Shown piece by piece: positions 63,261 to 64,000 of a stretch of 64,000 bases of DNA (positions are counted from its first letter, which is position 1; each line of letters starts with the position of its first letter). The notes under the pieces were generated by a model. It worked only from the letters and a program-made list of their open reading frames with translations. It was not told the DNA's origin and made no database searches. This stretch comes from VGTK01 sp046327915 (GTDB lineage: Bacteria; Desulfobacterota; Binatia; UBA12015): positions 62,001-126,000 of the forward strand of contig JAXLXO010000004.1 in NCBI GenBank assembly GCA_046327915.1. Reading direction: 5' to 3'. The translations under genes were made by a program, and so were the position numbers.

Positions 63261-64000
63261 CTACCCCCAGATCCAGCCCATCGCGCGCTCGACGAGACGG
63301 CTGGTGCGGAGGCGATACGGGAACCAGGCCGGGTCACGAGGACGCCTTCCGGCGTCGATGCGAACGGCGCAAGGGCGTGTGAAGGCGCGAATTCCGTCGA
63401 TGCCGCCGTGCCGCGTGCCGAGCCCGCTCTGCTTGACGCCACCGAACGGAAGCTCCGGATCGCCGGCGTTCAAGATGCAGTCGTTGATGCAGACACATCC
63501 CGAATCGACTCGGCGAGCAAGCCGCAAGCCACGCGCCACATCCGACGTCCAGATGCTCGCGTTGAGCCCGAACGGACTCCGATTGGCCAGTGCGAGTGCT
63601 TCTTCCTCATCACGTACGCGGCACACCGGAAGGACGGGGCCGAACGTTTCGTCCCTCATTACCTCCATTCCCGGGGCCACGCCAGTCAGCACCGTGGGCG
63701 CGTAGAAGAGCGGTCCGAGGTCCGTCCGGCGGGCTCCGCCGGTCGCCGCGACCGCGCCGTGTGCGACCGCGTCGGCGACGTGGCGCTCGACGATCGCCAG
63801 CTGCGTCGCCGTGGTCAGCGGGCCGAGGTCGGTCTCGCGGTCGTTCGGGCCCACGCGCAGCGCCGCGGTCTTCTCGACCACCAGACGCGTGAACTCGTCC
63901 GCGACGGACTCGACGACCAGCACCCGCTCGACCGACATGCAGACCTGGCCGGCCATGAAGAAGCCGCCCCACACGGCCGCGTTCGCGGCGCGCTCGAGGT
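63261..64000 (-). CDS. Aldehyde dehydrogenase, C-terminal part (runs off the window)
   Basis: The frame is open to the window's right edge and shows about 245 C-terminal residues. The catalytic Cys is in GQVCMSVERVLV, followed by DETFGPVLPVCRV and LPFGGVKQSGLGTRHG. The C-terminal tail (RRPRDPAWFPYRLR) is longer than usual and ends in WGWIWG-like aromatic residues. The N-terminal cofactor domain lies outside the window. It oxidises an unknown aldehyde. Confidence 0.9.
   Translation of the reverse strand, partial: LERAANAAVWGGFFMAGQVCMSVERVLVVESVADEFTRLVVEKTAALRVGPNDRETDLGPLTTATQLAIVERHVADAVAHGAVAATGGARRTDLGPLFYAPTVLTGVAPGMEVMRDETFGPVLPVCRVRDEEEALALANRSPFGLNASIWTSDVARGLRLARRVDSGCVCINDCILNAGDPELPFGGVKQSGLGTRHGGIDGIRAFTRPCAVRIDAGRRPRDPAWFPYRLRTSRLVERAMGWIWG

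Overview
The window is about 64 kb of very GC-rich, densely packed bacterial chromosome. Start codons GTG and ATG are mixed, and ATGA/GTGA stop-start overlaps are common. Lipoproteins, secreted proteins with signal peptides and a DUF4215 (Myxococcus-type) cysteine repeat point to a Gram-negative lineage of the former Deltaproteobacteria (Myxococcota- or Binatota-like). This placement is inferred from gene content, not from a marker gene. I found no rRNA, tRNA, CRISPR array, insertion sequence or phage gene.

Layout. 1-7.1 kb: a partial TIM-barrel-like gene, a GST-fold protein, a secreted PQQ sugar-dehydrogenase-like protein, a SnoaL/phosphatase pair, a small membrane protein, and an overlapping pair made of a CGSC (UGSC-family) protein and a partner with a NifU-like C-terminus. 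7.1-13.7 kb: accessory region with secreted proteins of unknown function, an MntA/HepT toxin-antitoxin module, a BNR-repeat lipoprotein and two tandem paralogues of an unrecognised secreted family. 13.7-32 kb: lipid and acyl-CoA metabolism (two-gene CoA-transferase/SDR locus, aldehyde dehydrogenase, three acyl-CoA dehydrogenases, PssA), plus a second GST paralogue, a hybrid histidine kinase and a TPR regulator/beta-propeller pair. 32-45 kb: housekeeping genes (rnhA, hemQ, bioB), a lipoate-ligase-like protein, an acyl-CoA ligase and an M78-like metallopeptidase.

45.1-48.9 kb is the most unusual locus: a LuxE-type acyl-protein synthetase overlaps a single gene that fuses a LuxC-type acyl reductase to a class III aminotransferase. 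Read together, they predict ATP-dependent activation of a fatty acid, reduction to an aldehyde, and transamination to an amine. No luciferase subunits are nearby.

49-64 kb: a membrane glycosyltransferase-like protein, a lipase, prfB with its programmed +1 frameshift intact, a GlxA-type regulator divergent from a dienelactone-hydrolase-like gene, the overlapping alaS-phoH-ybeY cluster, a TetR/luciferase-like monooxygenase operon with a perfect palindrome at the TetR start, a sulfatase-fold protein, an RRM RNA-binding protein followed by three strong hairpins, and a partial aldehyde dehydrogenase.

Many genes, especially convergent ones, end at long GC-rich perfect hairpins that lack a U-tract. 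All functional calls come from reading motifs. No database search was run.
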